Positions 1-10,665 of a stretch of DNA of 64,000 nt are shown here, one piece after another. The stretch's first letter is position 1. The number at the start of each line of letters is the position of its first letter. The position numbers and the translations under genes were made by a program. The notes under the pieces were generated by a model. That model did no database searches, had not been told where the DNA came from, and worked only from the letters and a program-made list of their open reading frames with translations. This DNA comes from Dolomedes plantarius (taxonomy: Eukaryota > Arthropoda > Arachnida > Araneae > Dolomedidae): positions 69,379,429 through 69,443,428 of the forward strand of contig OU015497.1 of NCBI GenBank assembly GCA_907164885.2, given 5' to 3'.

Positions 1-939
1 AGCAAGGAAAGCAAAGATTATCTTTTTGACTGACTTATTAAGTATATGTATTAATAGATATGTGTTGTATGTATTTAATATAACGTATTCATTTAGTTGT
101 TATATCAATACATTAATAATTATTATGTTAGGTTATAAAATTAAAAAATAAACTGAATTTATAATATTTTCTGTAATTTGTTGTTTCATTTAAGGTAAAA
201 ATAATTCAGAGAAATTTCAATTAATCCATACGGTATGAGGGGGTGGGGGAATTATTCTCGCACACGTATGGCAGCTACCCTAGAAACTGCCCTGTATTTA
301 CTAGCACATTAAAAGCTACTAAATTACTGTCAACATTTACATACATACAAACACACACTTTCTAATTTTATCTCTGATGAGATGGAGTTTGTTTTTATGA
401 AGCATATTCGAAAAATATGAATACAGTTCATATCAATGGGTGTTAAAACTTATAAAGTATTTGTACCTACATTTACATATACGTTGGTCTGCTATATGAA
501 ATTTATTTTCAGTCATCAATTATTTTTATTTCATTTCCTAGATTCATTCTTTATTGTTCTATACATAACTAGCTATAAAGTATGCGAATAAATATTGTAA
601 AAATGACGAATAAAATTCAATGTACCTCAATATTTTAATAACAATATTGTGACTGTATAGAGGTTTAAAAATGTATGATATGTTTTTAGTGTTTAATCTG
701 TTAAACATTTATTGAAATGCATTCGGACGCAATTTCATTTAAAAGAGAACTGTCACTCGAAGTATTTTACTTTATGCTATGAATATATCTATCTTCTGAT
801 AAATAAAAACGGTCATGTTATTCATTACAAAATCAATATACTTCCCCCCCCCCCCGCAAAAAAAAAAAAAGTGCCGAAAATAAGCTAAAATGGTCATGTT
901 TCTATAAAAAAAATGGCTCCAATTCCTGCGTCACGAAAT
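1..939. other. AT-rich non-coding stretch
   Basis: No coding sequence, RNA gene or element terminus is recognisable here. The only notable local structure is a run of about 12 C (844-855) followed almost at once by a run of A (858-870). Confidence 0.6.
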
Positions 940-1110
940 ATTTAAATCATGAAATAATTATCAACACCATCACCGAAAAATTTGAAGTCCAAATAAGTGT
1001 AACCCAGCGGTCTACCAAAAAACGAAATGTAGCGCCTAACGAAATTGATATTGGCCCAATGGAACTGGTGGTAGGGTTGCCAAGTAAATCGCAGAGAACC
1101 TGAGTATGAA
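940..1110 (+). repeat. Dispersed repeat, family A copy 1
   Basis: This segment aligns by eye with 54265-54415. Shared landmarks in the same order are a run like ATCAACaCCATCaCC, then AAAAATTTgAAGTC, and later GGTAGGGTTGCC against GGCAGGGTTGTCC. Divergence is high, so both are old. No coding potential is visible and the element class is unknown. Confidence 0.4.
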
Positions 1111-1456
1111 ATGAAGCGCCAGATAGATACCCACTTTGGCATCCAAGAGAGTCTGCCGAAAAGTCCGTCTTAATCAAAATGAAAAACAAATTTAGGCAGG
1201 TACTACTCTTTACTCTCTTGTGCATAAACTCTTGATCAAAAAAATTATCCATTTGTAAGTGGATGTTTATTTCATTTCTATATAAAAGCCAAAAATAAAT
1301 TAATATAATCTAACAATAGTTGATGTCTGTCGAAACACGACGGCTAGATAGTAAATGAATGTACTAATACACAAATTATATTCAACACATCATTGTCAAA
1401 TGTTGAAAATCATAATAATGCGCAGAAACAAATTGTGATTAAGCGGCCTCGCGCTT

Positions 1457-1768
1457 AGTGAGTATCTAAAGACAGATTTAAAAATGTCACTGAGCATGTG
1501 CAGAAAGCAATTTTTTTAAATTGTAAATTATCGCTAATTAAACAGCATGAAATAAACAGTTTCCATGAGGTTTACTATTGTATTTCACAAATATAATTAT
1601 CATAAAAATAAATAAGGCAGAGATAGATCTAGAGAGACTTCTCGGAATAAACGTGTTTACCATTAAAACATGTTACTGAGCGTGCGCGGAAACAGTGAGT
1701 GTCTAAAGACAGATTTAAACATGCCACTGAGCATGCGTAAAAATCAATTGTAAATTATTGCTAATTAA
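1457..1768 (+). repeat. Two diverged direct copies of a ~80-bp sequence
   Basis: The segment 1457-1542 is repeated at 1694-1768. Both contain TCTAAAGACAGATTTAAA, then a CACTGAGCATG core, and end in AAATTRYCGCTAATTAA-like sequence. A third partial core (TTACTGAGCGTGCGCGG) lies at about 1671-1690. The spacing suggests an old local duplication or an internal repeat of a decayed element. No protein is encoded. Confidence 0.5.
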
Positions 1769-2129
1769 TGGAAATTGCTGTCACAAAAACCAAATTTAAC
1801 AAATCTACAGATTACAATCTTTCGTTTAAGACCAAAATGAAGTAAATTGATGCAGTAGTTTTCTCTCACGGACTGCCCAAAAAATCGGCTTAGAAAATTA
1901 AATATATAGATGATATATATTATGCATATATCACATAGTATAACCGAAAGATTATATTATATCAGCCGTATACTTCTGATATAATTCAATATTTTCATAC
2001 AAGGAAAATTATGTGAATTTTTCGTGCAAAAGAAGTTTCACAAAAGTGAAATAAATATTTATGAAAAGTCTGTTTAATCTAATCTTCGCCTTCCCTTTCA
2101 AATCCATAATTCTGATGCAGATTTCTGTT

Positions 2130-2360
2130 ACTTGTGGTTACGAATCGGACTATCGATTCCGGGACGTTACAGGGAGAGCGGTTTCGGTTCGATTCCTATC
2201 CAACCATCACCGGCCCTCAAACGGGTACACACTACGGGATTCCGCGTCGGACATTCGTAAATCACCCGGCAACGGTACGGATCATTTTCCCCGAGCCTAT
2301 CGTTCTACCGGCGCCTCCAGAACCGGCCTGTCAAGTTGCCGTCAGTCTTGTGTTTGCTGG
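2130..2360 (+). other. GC-rich patch with a tRNA B-box-like motif
   Basis: The base composition is clearly richer in G and C than its surroundings. GGTTCGATTCC near 2188 matches a pol III B box exactly, but I could not find a convincing A box at the right distance or a foldable tRNA. Open frames across the patch resemble no protein I know. It could be the remnant of a tRNA-derived SINE or an unrelated GC-rich fragment. Confidence 0.25.
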
Positions 2361-2388
2361 GTATATATATATATATATATATATATAA
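2361..2388. repeat. (TA)n microsatellite
   Basis: Uninterrupted TA dinucleotide run of about 13 units between the GC-rich patch and a dispersed repeat. Confidence 0.95.
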
Positions 2389-2394
2389 ATTTTG

Positions 2395-2551
2395 ATGCAT
2401 TTTGGTATATTTCTACTTAACTGTTTACTGCTTGCCGAAGCGATACAGACTGCGCGCTGCCAAAATTATAGCTCTAGACGACGGATGGTTTAAGCTGTAT
2501 GAAATTTTGTTTTCCGGAGGACTGTTATGGAGGAACGAAATCCTACGTTAA
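2395..2551 (+). repeat. Dispersed repeat, family C copy 1
   Basis: This aligns with 36500-36627. Shared blocks in the same order are TTTGGTA, TTAACTGTTTACTGC, GCTGCCAAAATTATA, GACGRCGGA, GAGGAACG and ATCCTACGTTAA. The 2.4 kb copy has about 25 extra bases in the middle. No termini, target duplication or ORF allow classification. Confidence 0.55.
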
Positions 2552-4206
2552 AAAGTCTTTAAATACAAGTCGGCAATCCTTGGAAAAATTTTCTCCATAG
2601 GTTAACACTTAGGTGAGCGATTCCAATAAGATTAGTACACGGAAGCCTTAAGGAACATCTATTTATTTAATGCTAATAGAAAAGAATACTTGTACTGAAA
2701 TATTAGTACACTGGGAAAATCAAGCCTGCTGTACGAATTGTTCTAGCGGAATATGTCTAGTTCTAGTGTACTATTTGTATCACATACACAAAAAATGCAG
2801 GAATATATTTCTTTTGGGGAATTAACGTCGAACCTTGTGAAAGTAGGTCTATCTTGGGGCCAGACGCATTGTTAAAGTTTATTATATGTCTAGAAAATCA
2901 ATCAAAAGTAAAAGAAAAATTGTATTTATGCGTTCCAATTACGCATCTTGTTACTGATTCGTGTATTTTTTAGCTGTCTTTTTTTGCATCAAATTTGCTA
3001 AATCGTTGCATTGTTAGTGTTTTTGAAAAATGTATTTCCTACTTTAATACATTTTAAGACATAATTTGTCTAATTTATGGATATTATTTTGAAACTAACA
3101 TTTTCAGTTTATTCCAATTACATAGGCATAGAATGTTTATAATTATACTCTTAATTTAATTGGTATGATCAAATAATTTAATAGCACTGGATATACAAAT
3201 ATTCTTAGAATCTTAGATAAATGTCTATTTAATAAATGAACCCAAACAAACTTTTGATTTTAAGTGTTGTCTGGTCTTTACAAGCAGTTAGCTAAATCTC
3301 TTTACGATGCGGTATTAATGGCGTCATAATTTTAAGACATATGGACAATAATTTATTAAATATTTATATCGAACGTCCTAGAAAAGTAACATTCAATTAA
3401 TCCATATGCATAAAAAATATTTGAGATATCTTTTTTTTTACAGGCATATAAAAATATTATTTTTTTTGTCGAAAGAGATTAAAGGGAAGCCTCGTATTAT
3501 AAATAATTCATATGCAAATATATTCTCATGTAAAAAAAATGTGTCGCAAGAACTGAGTAATATTATCTTGTAAATGAAAATGGAAAAATATTGTAAAGAA
3601 TGTACAGATATTTGAATATATTTGAATAATAATCATAACAATATATTTAATAAAAATTAAGAACATTTCCTGTGTGTATATTAACGTTCTTCCAGTTGAA
3701 AATTAGAAGAACCAACATTGATATAGAACTAACTTAAAGATGAACAATATTAAAATGACTCGCTATTAATGCAAGTATACAGGTTCGATTTTATGATATT
3801 AAACACCCAGACGTCTTAATCAGGGAAAGAGTTTGACGTATTTTACAACACTGACATGATTAATTATGAGCTAATGAAACAATATTCTAAAAGCATAGTT
3901 ATGGCGATTGGTATTCGAACTTTAACCTATCTCTACGGAAAAAAAATGCTGTATATGTCCAAATAATCGCATACAGAGACCCAAGTACCCAAGAACATGA
4001 TGACTAAAAGTACATTCTATTCTCGAACTAGTAGTACATATAAAGTACACACAGATAATTTCACAATATCTAAATACTCTTAAATGACGATATGAAAATA
4101 GCATTAATTATCTAATGTAAGAATTAAAATTATTTGAAACTACTGCAATGTTTATGGATTTTCAGTTTGCTTTAATCGAAGTAATAACCATTTAAAACTA
4201 TTATAT
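2552..4206. other. AT-rich non-coding stretch
   Basis: I see no gene, RNA or element boundary in this stretch. Short frames on both strands are random-looking and rich in AT-derived residues. Confidence 0.55.
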
Positions 4207-4291
4207 ATCTTATCATGGTAACCATTTCGGATTACCCAACCATTACGGAACCATTATAGATTCTCTATTTATCTTATCATGGTAACCATTA
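4207..4291 (+). repeat. Short direct repeat with an ATGGTAACCAT palindrome
   Basis: ATCTTATCATGGTAACCATT occurs twice, near 4208 and 4271, separated by about 43 bases. The shared core ATGGTAACCAT is an 11-base palindrome. This may be a local duplication. Confidence 0.6.
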
Positions 4292-4346
4292 TTTACCATG
4301 TGTTTATAATAACATTTATAAACACATGCACTTGTACGGTCAATAT

Positions 4347-4347
<1 letters not shown>

Positions 4348-4397
<50 letters not shown>
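4348..4397. repeat. (TA)n microsatellite
   Basis: Roughly 24 TA units, nearly perfect. Open frames that read as alternating Y and I across it are artefacts. Confidence 0.95.
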
Positions 4398-4398
<1 letters not shown>

Positions 4399-4605
4399 AC
4401 AGTGCATATTTGTGGATAGGTTGATACTAAAAGCGGTAAATCGTCCCTTTTTCATTTATGGTACTAACAGATGAAGTTTTCGCAACTTAATTGTATATTT
4501 GCATGTATTCCCATCCACAATCCTTCAAAGACCAAGGCGTCCCTCTGCCCCTATATTCAGCCATATCTCTTACAAATAGATAGAGCAGACATATGATGAA
4601 ATTGG

Positions 4606-4946
4606 AGGTCTCTGAGTTTGCAGTGGGATAGAACTGGCAATATCATCTTTCTGGTTAAAACTTCCTCTTGGACTGTCCACGTGCAGCAGTACTTGCCCAT
4701 TTTAGACATTTTAAACGGCATGGCTACTTGCCTGCCCATCTTTTTCGTTTCGGTTTAACAGATTGTCTTTTGTGCGTTTTAAGCAAATCTGAACATGTTT
4801 TAAAAGCTGAACGTTTGGACAGGCACACTGCTTTACAGAATTTTAGTGACATGTCTCAGAGGCACAGGAGAGTCCGCGAGAGTTTGGCATTGTGGTGCCC
4901 AGCATTGGCCAAGTGCCCAGCATTGGCCAGCAGCAACTGCATTTAA
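4606..4946 (+). pseudogene. C-terminal tail of a LINE (non-LTR) RNase H/RT polyprotein, broken
   Basis: One frame reads a QWDRTGN segment near 4624, and after a frameshift near 4716 another reads HGYLPAHLFRFGLTD, then CVLSKSEHVLKAERLDRHTAL. The pattern of tryptophan-rich lead-in, GHG-like turn, HRFG and a Cys/His-rich segment is typical of the end of jockey/R1-type ORF2, just after RNase H. It is therefore a 5'-truncated or decayed LINE relic. An 18-base segment (CCCAGCATTGGCCAAGTG-like) is tandemly duplicated near 4898-4935. No RT motif is present nearby, so this is dead. An untranslated host exon is a less likely alternative. Confidence 0.5.
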
Positions 4947-4949
4947 TCC

Positions 4950-5421
4950 CATCTCAGTTTCTTAATTTCTTCAAGCTTCAAAGACTGGAATATCAGACCA
5001 TGAGTCTTCTTTGAAATTTTCAGAATAATAAAAAAAATAGAACCGATATTTCATAGCATTATACATTTTGTACAGAGATCATTTCATTCGCATTTATGAT
5101 CGTCTTTAGTTGTCTATTCAGATTTCGAAGATACCTCTTAGAACGCCATGGATAACTTAAAAATATGCTACAAATTATTTTGAAAGTATTGCTTCAGAGC
5201 AGACCTTGTCATGGATGTAGACAGGACTATCAAAGACGTACTTGTGGTATTTAGAAATCCGAAAATAATTTGTTTTCGATGAATATTAAAGAAATGCTAC
5301 TGCGGAAAGTGTGCAGAATGAGGAAACCTGTAAGAAATCTAATTAAACATTATTCATTCACTCATTGCTTTTAACATTTCTTCTCTATTTTATTAGTATA
5401 CGCTTTCCCTTGGTCACATTC
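4950..5421. other. Non-coding spacer
   Basis: Nothing recognisable lies between the LINE fragment and the hAT element to the right. Confidence 0.5.
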
Positions 5422-5429
5422 CTCTAGGT

Positions 5430-6911
5430 CAGGGGTTGGCAACCTTTTTCAGTAGGAGAGCATCTATATATATAAAACGCGTAGGTACACGGTGCAAAAA
5501 TCGATGATATTTCTACACTCAGAATGGCAACGGCTGCAACTACCAGATGTAAACATTAGCGGGAGTCCGCAATTTGAAACCGCGTGTCAACATGGATTTA
5601 CGCTCTGAAATCAGGAATGCTCGAAAGCGATCAAGTGAAATTTGGGAACAGTCTGAAGAAAGAAAGCGAAGAAGAAATAATCCATTAAGTGAGGCGTGAA
5701 AGAGAGCATAAATGATCGCGAAGTTAGGTTTAACCGTTGTAGGCTTAGCAACCGAGAGCGAGTAATAGTTCATTTTTTACACTTTTTTCAGTACGTGATG
5801 AAATTTTACTCCATTTTTATAAGTGAAGAAATTTTCCCAACAGTTTATTATTTGATATTATTAATTATAGATAAATGAATTGTGAACAATAGTACATACA
5901 GAGAGTGGTGTAATCCACACTATATTTTAGTACTTGTTGAATTTTTACTCCATTTAAAAAAAACCATTTCCCCAACAATTTCTTTTTTGATGTAATGAAA
6001 AAATGTAGATATGTTAACTTTGAAAAATAGTACATACAGAGAGGGATGTAATTTTTAAAATCATTGGTGTTAGGTTTCCCAGTCTTATCTTTAACTGTGT
6101 TCTGAAGTAATGGAAAGTCACATTTTTTTAATCACGATGTTTTAGAATCAGTCTTATAGAGAAAACCCCTTAACAACGTATATTTATGATGACAGGTAAT
6201 GGTAACATTCCCATAAAAGTAACAAATTATAAATTTATTTACCTCAGTTAGTATATAATTGATAACTTAAAAATATATATTTTCTGGAAATTTTGGCCAG
6301 AATCCAATTAAAGTTCTATATATTATCATTAAAAAATGCAAATTAAAAATAATTAACTAGAACCAGTTGTATAAAGTTAATTTCAACTTTTGTATTTTCT
6401 AAATTTATTGAAAGAAGTAACTTTTTTCTGCATCAGTATATGTTGAAAACTTAGCATTTACACAATTAAATAAAAAATAGTATTGGAAAAGTTTGTAATT
6501 TTTTCCCGATTATTCATACTCATATCTTACGTGTTAAGCAATTGTTAATTATTCTCTCCAGTAGATGGCGATAGCAGCGTAGACCCAGAGAGACGTCGTG
6601 AGCAATTCGCTACCCCGAGCAACTCCTGAGAGAATGCGCTGATTCACTCTGCAAAAGCAGCGGTCAAAAAATGTTGCCACCATCAGCAGCAAAAATTTTG
6701 GAACAAATCGCTGGAGGAAAGAAGAGTCATGCACCGAGATGATGCGTATTCATCGCAACCTTCTATCTTGCGCAAACAGCCAAACTGTGAAAGTAATTAC
6801 TTTCACATTCATTACAACTGCGAGTGTTTGTTGTTCAAATGTCTAAAATTTAGATATTTGACCGACGAGCACTTTAAAATTGTTTCGCGGGCACCACGTT
6901 GTCAATCCCTG
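5430..6911. mobile_element. hAT-type element, 1482 bp, non-autonomous or decayed
   Basis: The left end reads CAGGGGTTGGCAACCT and the reverse complement of the right end reads CAGGGATTGACAACGT. These are diverged hAT-like terminal inverted repeats. The flanks are CTCTAGGT (5422-5429) and CTCTAGAT (6912-6919), an 8-bp target duplication with one mismatch, the size expected for hAT. The interior has only short frames. One begins MDLRSEIRNARKRSSEIWEQ near 5591 and stops soon after; it is too short and uncertain to name. No hAT transposase (RNase H fold or dimerisation domain) is visible, so the copy must have been mobilised in trans. Confidence 0.75.
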
Positions 6912-7074
6912 CTCTAGATAACATTTGAGACAACTGATTTTTTAACTAATTTATGTGTGCTTACTATGTTTAACATAGAGCATTGCTCAAAATTCTAACT
7001 TGTATTTTATAAAGTAATTTATCTTTAAATTTCCATGTTTCAAATTATTTTTTTTTATTAATTAATATATTTAA

Positions 7075-7690
7075 CTAGCTGAAAACCCGGGATTCGCTAC
7101 GGAGTAAATTAAAATTAATTACAACGGTCAATGTATGCAATTAATTTGTATGTTTAATATCCATAGAAATACTAATTTGAATTAAATTCTTAAAAAAAAT
7201 CCATCTCAATTAGTCTAGTGGTTAAATTTTATCCTTTACCGTATTTTAATATTTCTTTTGTCAAATTATTTCGTTGTTATGCACGTGACGCAAAATTAAT
7301 TTAAAGATTCACAAAAAGAAAAGAAACAACGTGATCAGCATTTGATAAATTAAATTCTAAAAATTAATATTTAAAAATTCATCAAAAATCAGAGGTAAAG
7401 ATTCCACAAAGGTTTCATTTTAAAGGAATTTTTTTTTTATCTTTCTCGTGATATAAATTTTATAAAACTCAGATTATTATTTTAAATGCAAACTGAAAAA
7501 ATGTTACAAAAACAGCCTAAAAATTTAATTTAAAAAATCTAAGTAGGATTTTTTTTAAAATCTTTCCTAGTGCACCCCTAATGTGTAAGAAGAATCGCTA
7601 TGCAAAATTTCCTCCCTTTAGGTCCAGCGGTATGGTCTGTCTGTTATTTCTCAGTCAGTCACGAAACTGTTTTATAAATAATAAGAATTG
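7075..7690 (+). repeat. Dispersed repeat, family B copy 1 (CTAGCTGAAAAC...)
   Basis: This aligns with 52609-53550 for most of its length. The left end is CTAGCTGAAAACCCGGGATT then CGCTACGGAGTA, and the right part contains TTTAGGTCCAGCGGTATGG then TCAGTCAGTCACG. Middle landmarks include GACGTGACG, CACGTGATCAGCATTT and TAGTGCACCCCTA. The copy at 52.6 kb carries a long (AAAT)n/(TA)n expansion that this one lacks. The ends recall short retroposon or Helitron-like arthropod repeats that finish in a run of CAGT motifs, but the class is not proven. Confidence 0.7.
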
Positions 7691-8960
7691 TTATTTTAGT
7701 CACCATAGTTCAACATAGAATGAGGAACTAGAGTTCACTGCTTATGGAATTATTTAAAAAAAATTTTATAGGTATTTATGTTGCAACTAACCACAATTCA
7801 GAAAAATTCTTAGTTTTGTCTCCTAAAATAAAGCCCCTTTAGCATAAAAACTGCATTTTTTAATAAAAAATATTCTTGCATAAGAGTTATTTATACCATT
7901 ACCTGAAAAAAAAATTTTACTCTGAGGATTATTCATATTTTTTACTCACTTTGAACTTGAAAGCTTTCGTCGATCAATAATTCAAATACCCGCGTGAATT
8001 AATTATTCTGGATTATTAAACTAAAAAAAAAACATACTGAATTTGCATTAATTAATTCTTTTATGGATTTATTCTGTGGATTATCGAGATCACTAATATT
8101 ATCCTTTTTATGATAGAGAACTGAGTTTCCTTTAGAAAATCCAGCATTTTTTAGGAGGATGTACTTAAATTTAAGAAACTTTATGTCGTCGCAAAACAAC
8201 AAAAATAAGCACTAAAATTTATCCCCTTGCTTTCAGATTTTTATTTTATGAACATAGAAATAAAAGAGAATGGGATTTTTTATGAATAGGTTATGAAACA
8301 GGTTACTTTTTACTTAAAGTATATAGTTTTTATGTCACGAATTTAGCATCATCTTGAAAATGTATAGATTTATATACATACCAATTATATTTTTATACTA
8401 CATTGAAATTCAGATGAACTGAAAAATAATTTAAGAGCTATCTATTTTAATCATAGTAAGCAAAATATTTAACTTGTGGTCTTTGACTTATCAGCAAAAC
8501 CTTTTCATTCCTGCCTAGTTTTAATTTTTTTTTTGCGTGTTAAAGGAATTTCTTAGAATTATCCTACTTAAAAATTTATTGAAGGAGTAAAATTTCATCT
8601 GTATGTTATTGAGAGAGCTAGCACTGGAAATAATTTTCAGGCAAGAGTTATGAATAAAACTTCAGAATGCTTTATTGCGTTTATTATAGAGTACTCTTTA
8701 TTTTATGTGATATTTTGTGGTGAACATTTGAAACTCTTTTTTCAGAAATCATAATATTTACATCACGATTTCCCATTATTAAGATTCCGTTGGCGTCGAA
8801 TCACTTCGTAGAACTGGATGTAGACATTTTAAAAACTTTAGAAAATTAATTAGTCAACGAATCATTAATTTTCATTTTGAATTTTGAAAGCTTTGAAGAG
8901 TACTACTTTCCCGATATGGTTCTCTGTATCATTTTGAAAAATGTAAGGTTGAAAATAAAT
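7691..8960. other. AT-rich non-coding stretch
   Basis: I see no gene or recognisable element in this interval. Short frames on either strand do not resemble known proteins. Confidence 0.5.
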
Positions 8961-9060
8961 ATTCTCTGACAAAAGTGTAAGCAGCGCCACGAGATGGCAC
9001 TGCTTGCCCTCTTTCGGTGTCTCCGCTGCTTCGTGCCTTTGGGTGCTCGACACGTGCGGG

Positions 9061-9067
9061 TATTTAA
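9061..9067 (+). promoter_or_regulatory. TATA-like box of the LTR-like segment
   Basis: TATTTAA stands about 30 bases upstream of TTAGTC near 9091, the usual TATA-to-initiator distance for RNA polymerase II. It lies upstream of the hammerhead motif, so transcripts would carry the ribozyme near their 5' end. Confidence 0.35.
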
Positions 9068-9127
9068 GTGCATGTGCACGTGTCTGTTCGTTTAGTCTTC
9101 GGCTTTTTTGAGCTGCAACTAAGTTCG

Positions 9128-9176
9128 TTGCACTGATGAAGAAGCTGTTTTGTAGTTTCGAAACGGCCGTATGCAA
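9128..9176 (+). ncRNA. Minimal type I hammerhead ribozyme
   Basis: All conserved hammerhead parts are in order. Stem I 5' strand is TTGCA (9128-9132). The core CTGATGA is at 9133-9139. Stem II is GAAGCT/AGTTTC (9141-9146 with 9154-9159, one G-U pair, loop GTTTTGT, one unpaired A before it). GAAA follows at 9160-9163. A very short stem III is closed as C-GGCC-G, then T16.1 and A17 at 9170-9171, and the stem I 3' strand TGCAA (9172-9176) is fully complementary to the 5' strand. Predicted cleavage is after 9171 (GUA triplet). The extremely short stem III is the hallmark reported for hammerheads of Penelope-like elements and animal retrozymes. Cleavage itself is inferred. Confidence 0.7.
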
Positions 9177-9512
9177 AATAATTGCATCTTACTGCTATTT
9201 GTGCTTTATTTACGTTGGTTTTCCTGTTTATTCCTCGAGCAGAAAGATTTTATCTTTTCTTTTCAAAAGTGTATGTATTTGCAATGATAAGAAAATCACT
9301 GCAGCTTAAAGGTGACGTGAGGCAATACAATATTAACTACAGTGGATATCGTTATTAGCTTTGGCCCCTTTTTAAAGAATACAGGAAGCAGAAATTAATG
9401 CTTCTGAGTAATATGATAATTAAAAATAAACAGAACAGGATATCAAATGCACACATAAGAGGACGACAGGAGTACGTGGAGCACAGGAAATGTTTCTATC
9501 ATAAAGTATCAG

Positions 9513-9975
9513 GTGCTAAAAGTTGTCCGAAATTATTCTGACTGATGCACCATTTGAATATTCTATGAAAACAGTGAAATTAGTCAACACCCATGAAATT
9601 AGTCATCCGGTTGATTTTAAGATATTCAATTCAGTGGAACGACGAAGAGCAGAGAAGCTAAGATCTGTTCTGACACTGATATTCTTAAGTGTTATCTTTG
9701 AACTACAGTTATAGTCCTCCCACAGAAATGAAGCTAAATCAGATGCTAACGGGTGGTCCAAACAAGTCTGGATGATGTACCATTTGCATCTTCTATGGAA
9801 ACCTTGTAAGATCCGCTATTAAAATAAGTTAAAGTGTTGATCTGGAGATATTCAATTGAGTGGAACAAAGACTAAAGATTTTGGGAGCAGTTCTAGGATT
9901 CAGATGTTAGCGGTTCTATATTTGAGTTACAGTAATAAACCTCCCACAGAAATCAAGCTAAATAAAATGCTAATT
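9513..9975 (+). repeat. Two tandem ~227-bp units, family D copy 1
   Basis: Unit boundaries fall at ATGCTAA-like sequence near 9513, 9743 and 9967, giving units of about 230 and 224 bases. Each unit contains CTGATGTACCATTTG-like sequence, then TCAATTGAGTGGAACRA, then CTCCCACAGAAATSAAGCTAAAT near its end. Two related units lie at 17139-17590. Divergence between units is substantial. Confidence 0.65.
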
Positions 9976-10290
9976 CTGCCCTCCTAAGCAAAAAAGACGT
10001 AGCTCATTTTTTTTCATTCTCCGTTTTTTATTGCTTAGTAATGTTTGTGAGTTAATTGACATTATTCCTAGGCAAAAAGTCCGTATCTTATTTACAAATA
10101 GTCGAAAACCATTAAAGAAATAAGACATATCTAAAAAAACTGTTGAAATCCTAAGGGAAATGGCCATATCTCAGTTTCCTTAGCCAAAATGTCATAACTC
10201 AGAGTTAAGCCTTTTTGGCTTACCACCAAAAGCTTAAAAGAGCAGTCTTTTTCCTAAGCAAAATGGCTGTGACTATGAATATGACTGTTC
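9976..10290 (+). repeat. Decayed minisatellite with a CCTAAGCAAAATGGCSRTAWCTCA motif
   Basis: Five related copies of a CCTWAGSMAAAAKG...TANCTCA motif start near 9982, 10070, 10152, 10180 and 10253. The motif also occurs at 16.9-17.1 kb, in both orientations, next to the second copy of family D. It may therefore be the terminal or subterminal repeat of that family rather than an independent satellite. Confidence 0.5.
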
Positions 10291-10348
10291 TTCTAAAGAA
10301 AACCAGCTGTTTCCCGTCAAACTGTTTGGCGGGAACAACTGTCTACAC

Positions 10349-10657
10349 CAGGGATAGGCAATTGTTTTGGCTTGGGGACCGCTTTGTGGAAGCGGATGTT
10401 AGCGGAGGGCCACACCTTTTAAAATTATTGCATTTATTAGTTAACTTTGCCTTTCAGAAAATGTATAAATTGTATCATAAAAATGTATAAATGCAAATTA
10501 AATTAAATATTGGCAGTTTTCCAGGCTGTCTTGGATTTTTTGTCTCTGTCTTTGACATTTTTCTGGCAGTCCGGATTCTTCTGGCTGTCTTGGCGGGTCA
10601 CAAAATAATCTGTTGCGGGCCGTATGTGGCCTGTGGGTCACAATTTGGCCATCCCTG
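10349..10657. mobile_element. hAT-like MITE, 309 bp
   Basis: The left end reads CAGGGATAGGCAATTGTT, and the reverse complement of the right end reads CAGGGATGGCCAAATTGTG. Flanks are GTCTACAC (10341-10348) and GTTTAGAC (10658-10665), 6 of 8 identical. Internal GC-rich ends (GGGGACCGC on the left, GCGGGCCGTATGTGGCC on the right) are typical of hAT miniature elements. No transposase is encoded. Confidence 0.7.
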
Positions 10658-10665
10658 GTTTAGAC

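Larger units (their letters stand above)
8975..9240 (+). repeat. LTR-like segment of a Penelope-like element or retrozyme
   Basis: This GC-richer block starts with a strong hairpin (AAGCAGCGCCA at 8979-8989 pairing with TGGCACTGCTT at 8995-9005, one C/A mismatch). It continues with a TATTTAA box at 9061 and a TTAGTC initiator-like site about 30 bases later, and then a hammerhead ribozyme (9128-9176). Promoter followed by a self-cleaving motif is the arrangement described for the terminal repeats of Penelope-like elements and for retrozymes. No reverse transcriptase is seen on either side, so this is a solitary or non-autonomous copy. Confidence 0.5.

Noticed and set aside
366..412. CTGATGA followed by GAAA, possible second hammerhead
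   Set aside because: The intervening bases do not form a stem II and the flanks do not pair as stem I.
2180..2205. B-box-like GGTTCGATTCC as a tRNA
   Set aside because: No cloverleaf can be drawn around it and there is no matching A box.
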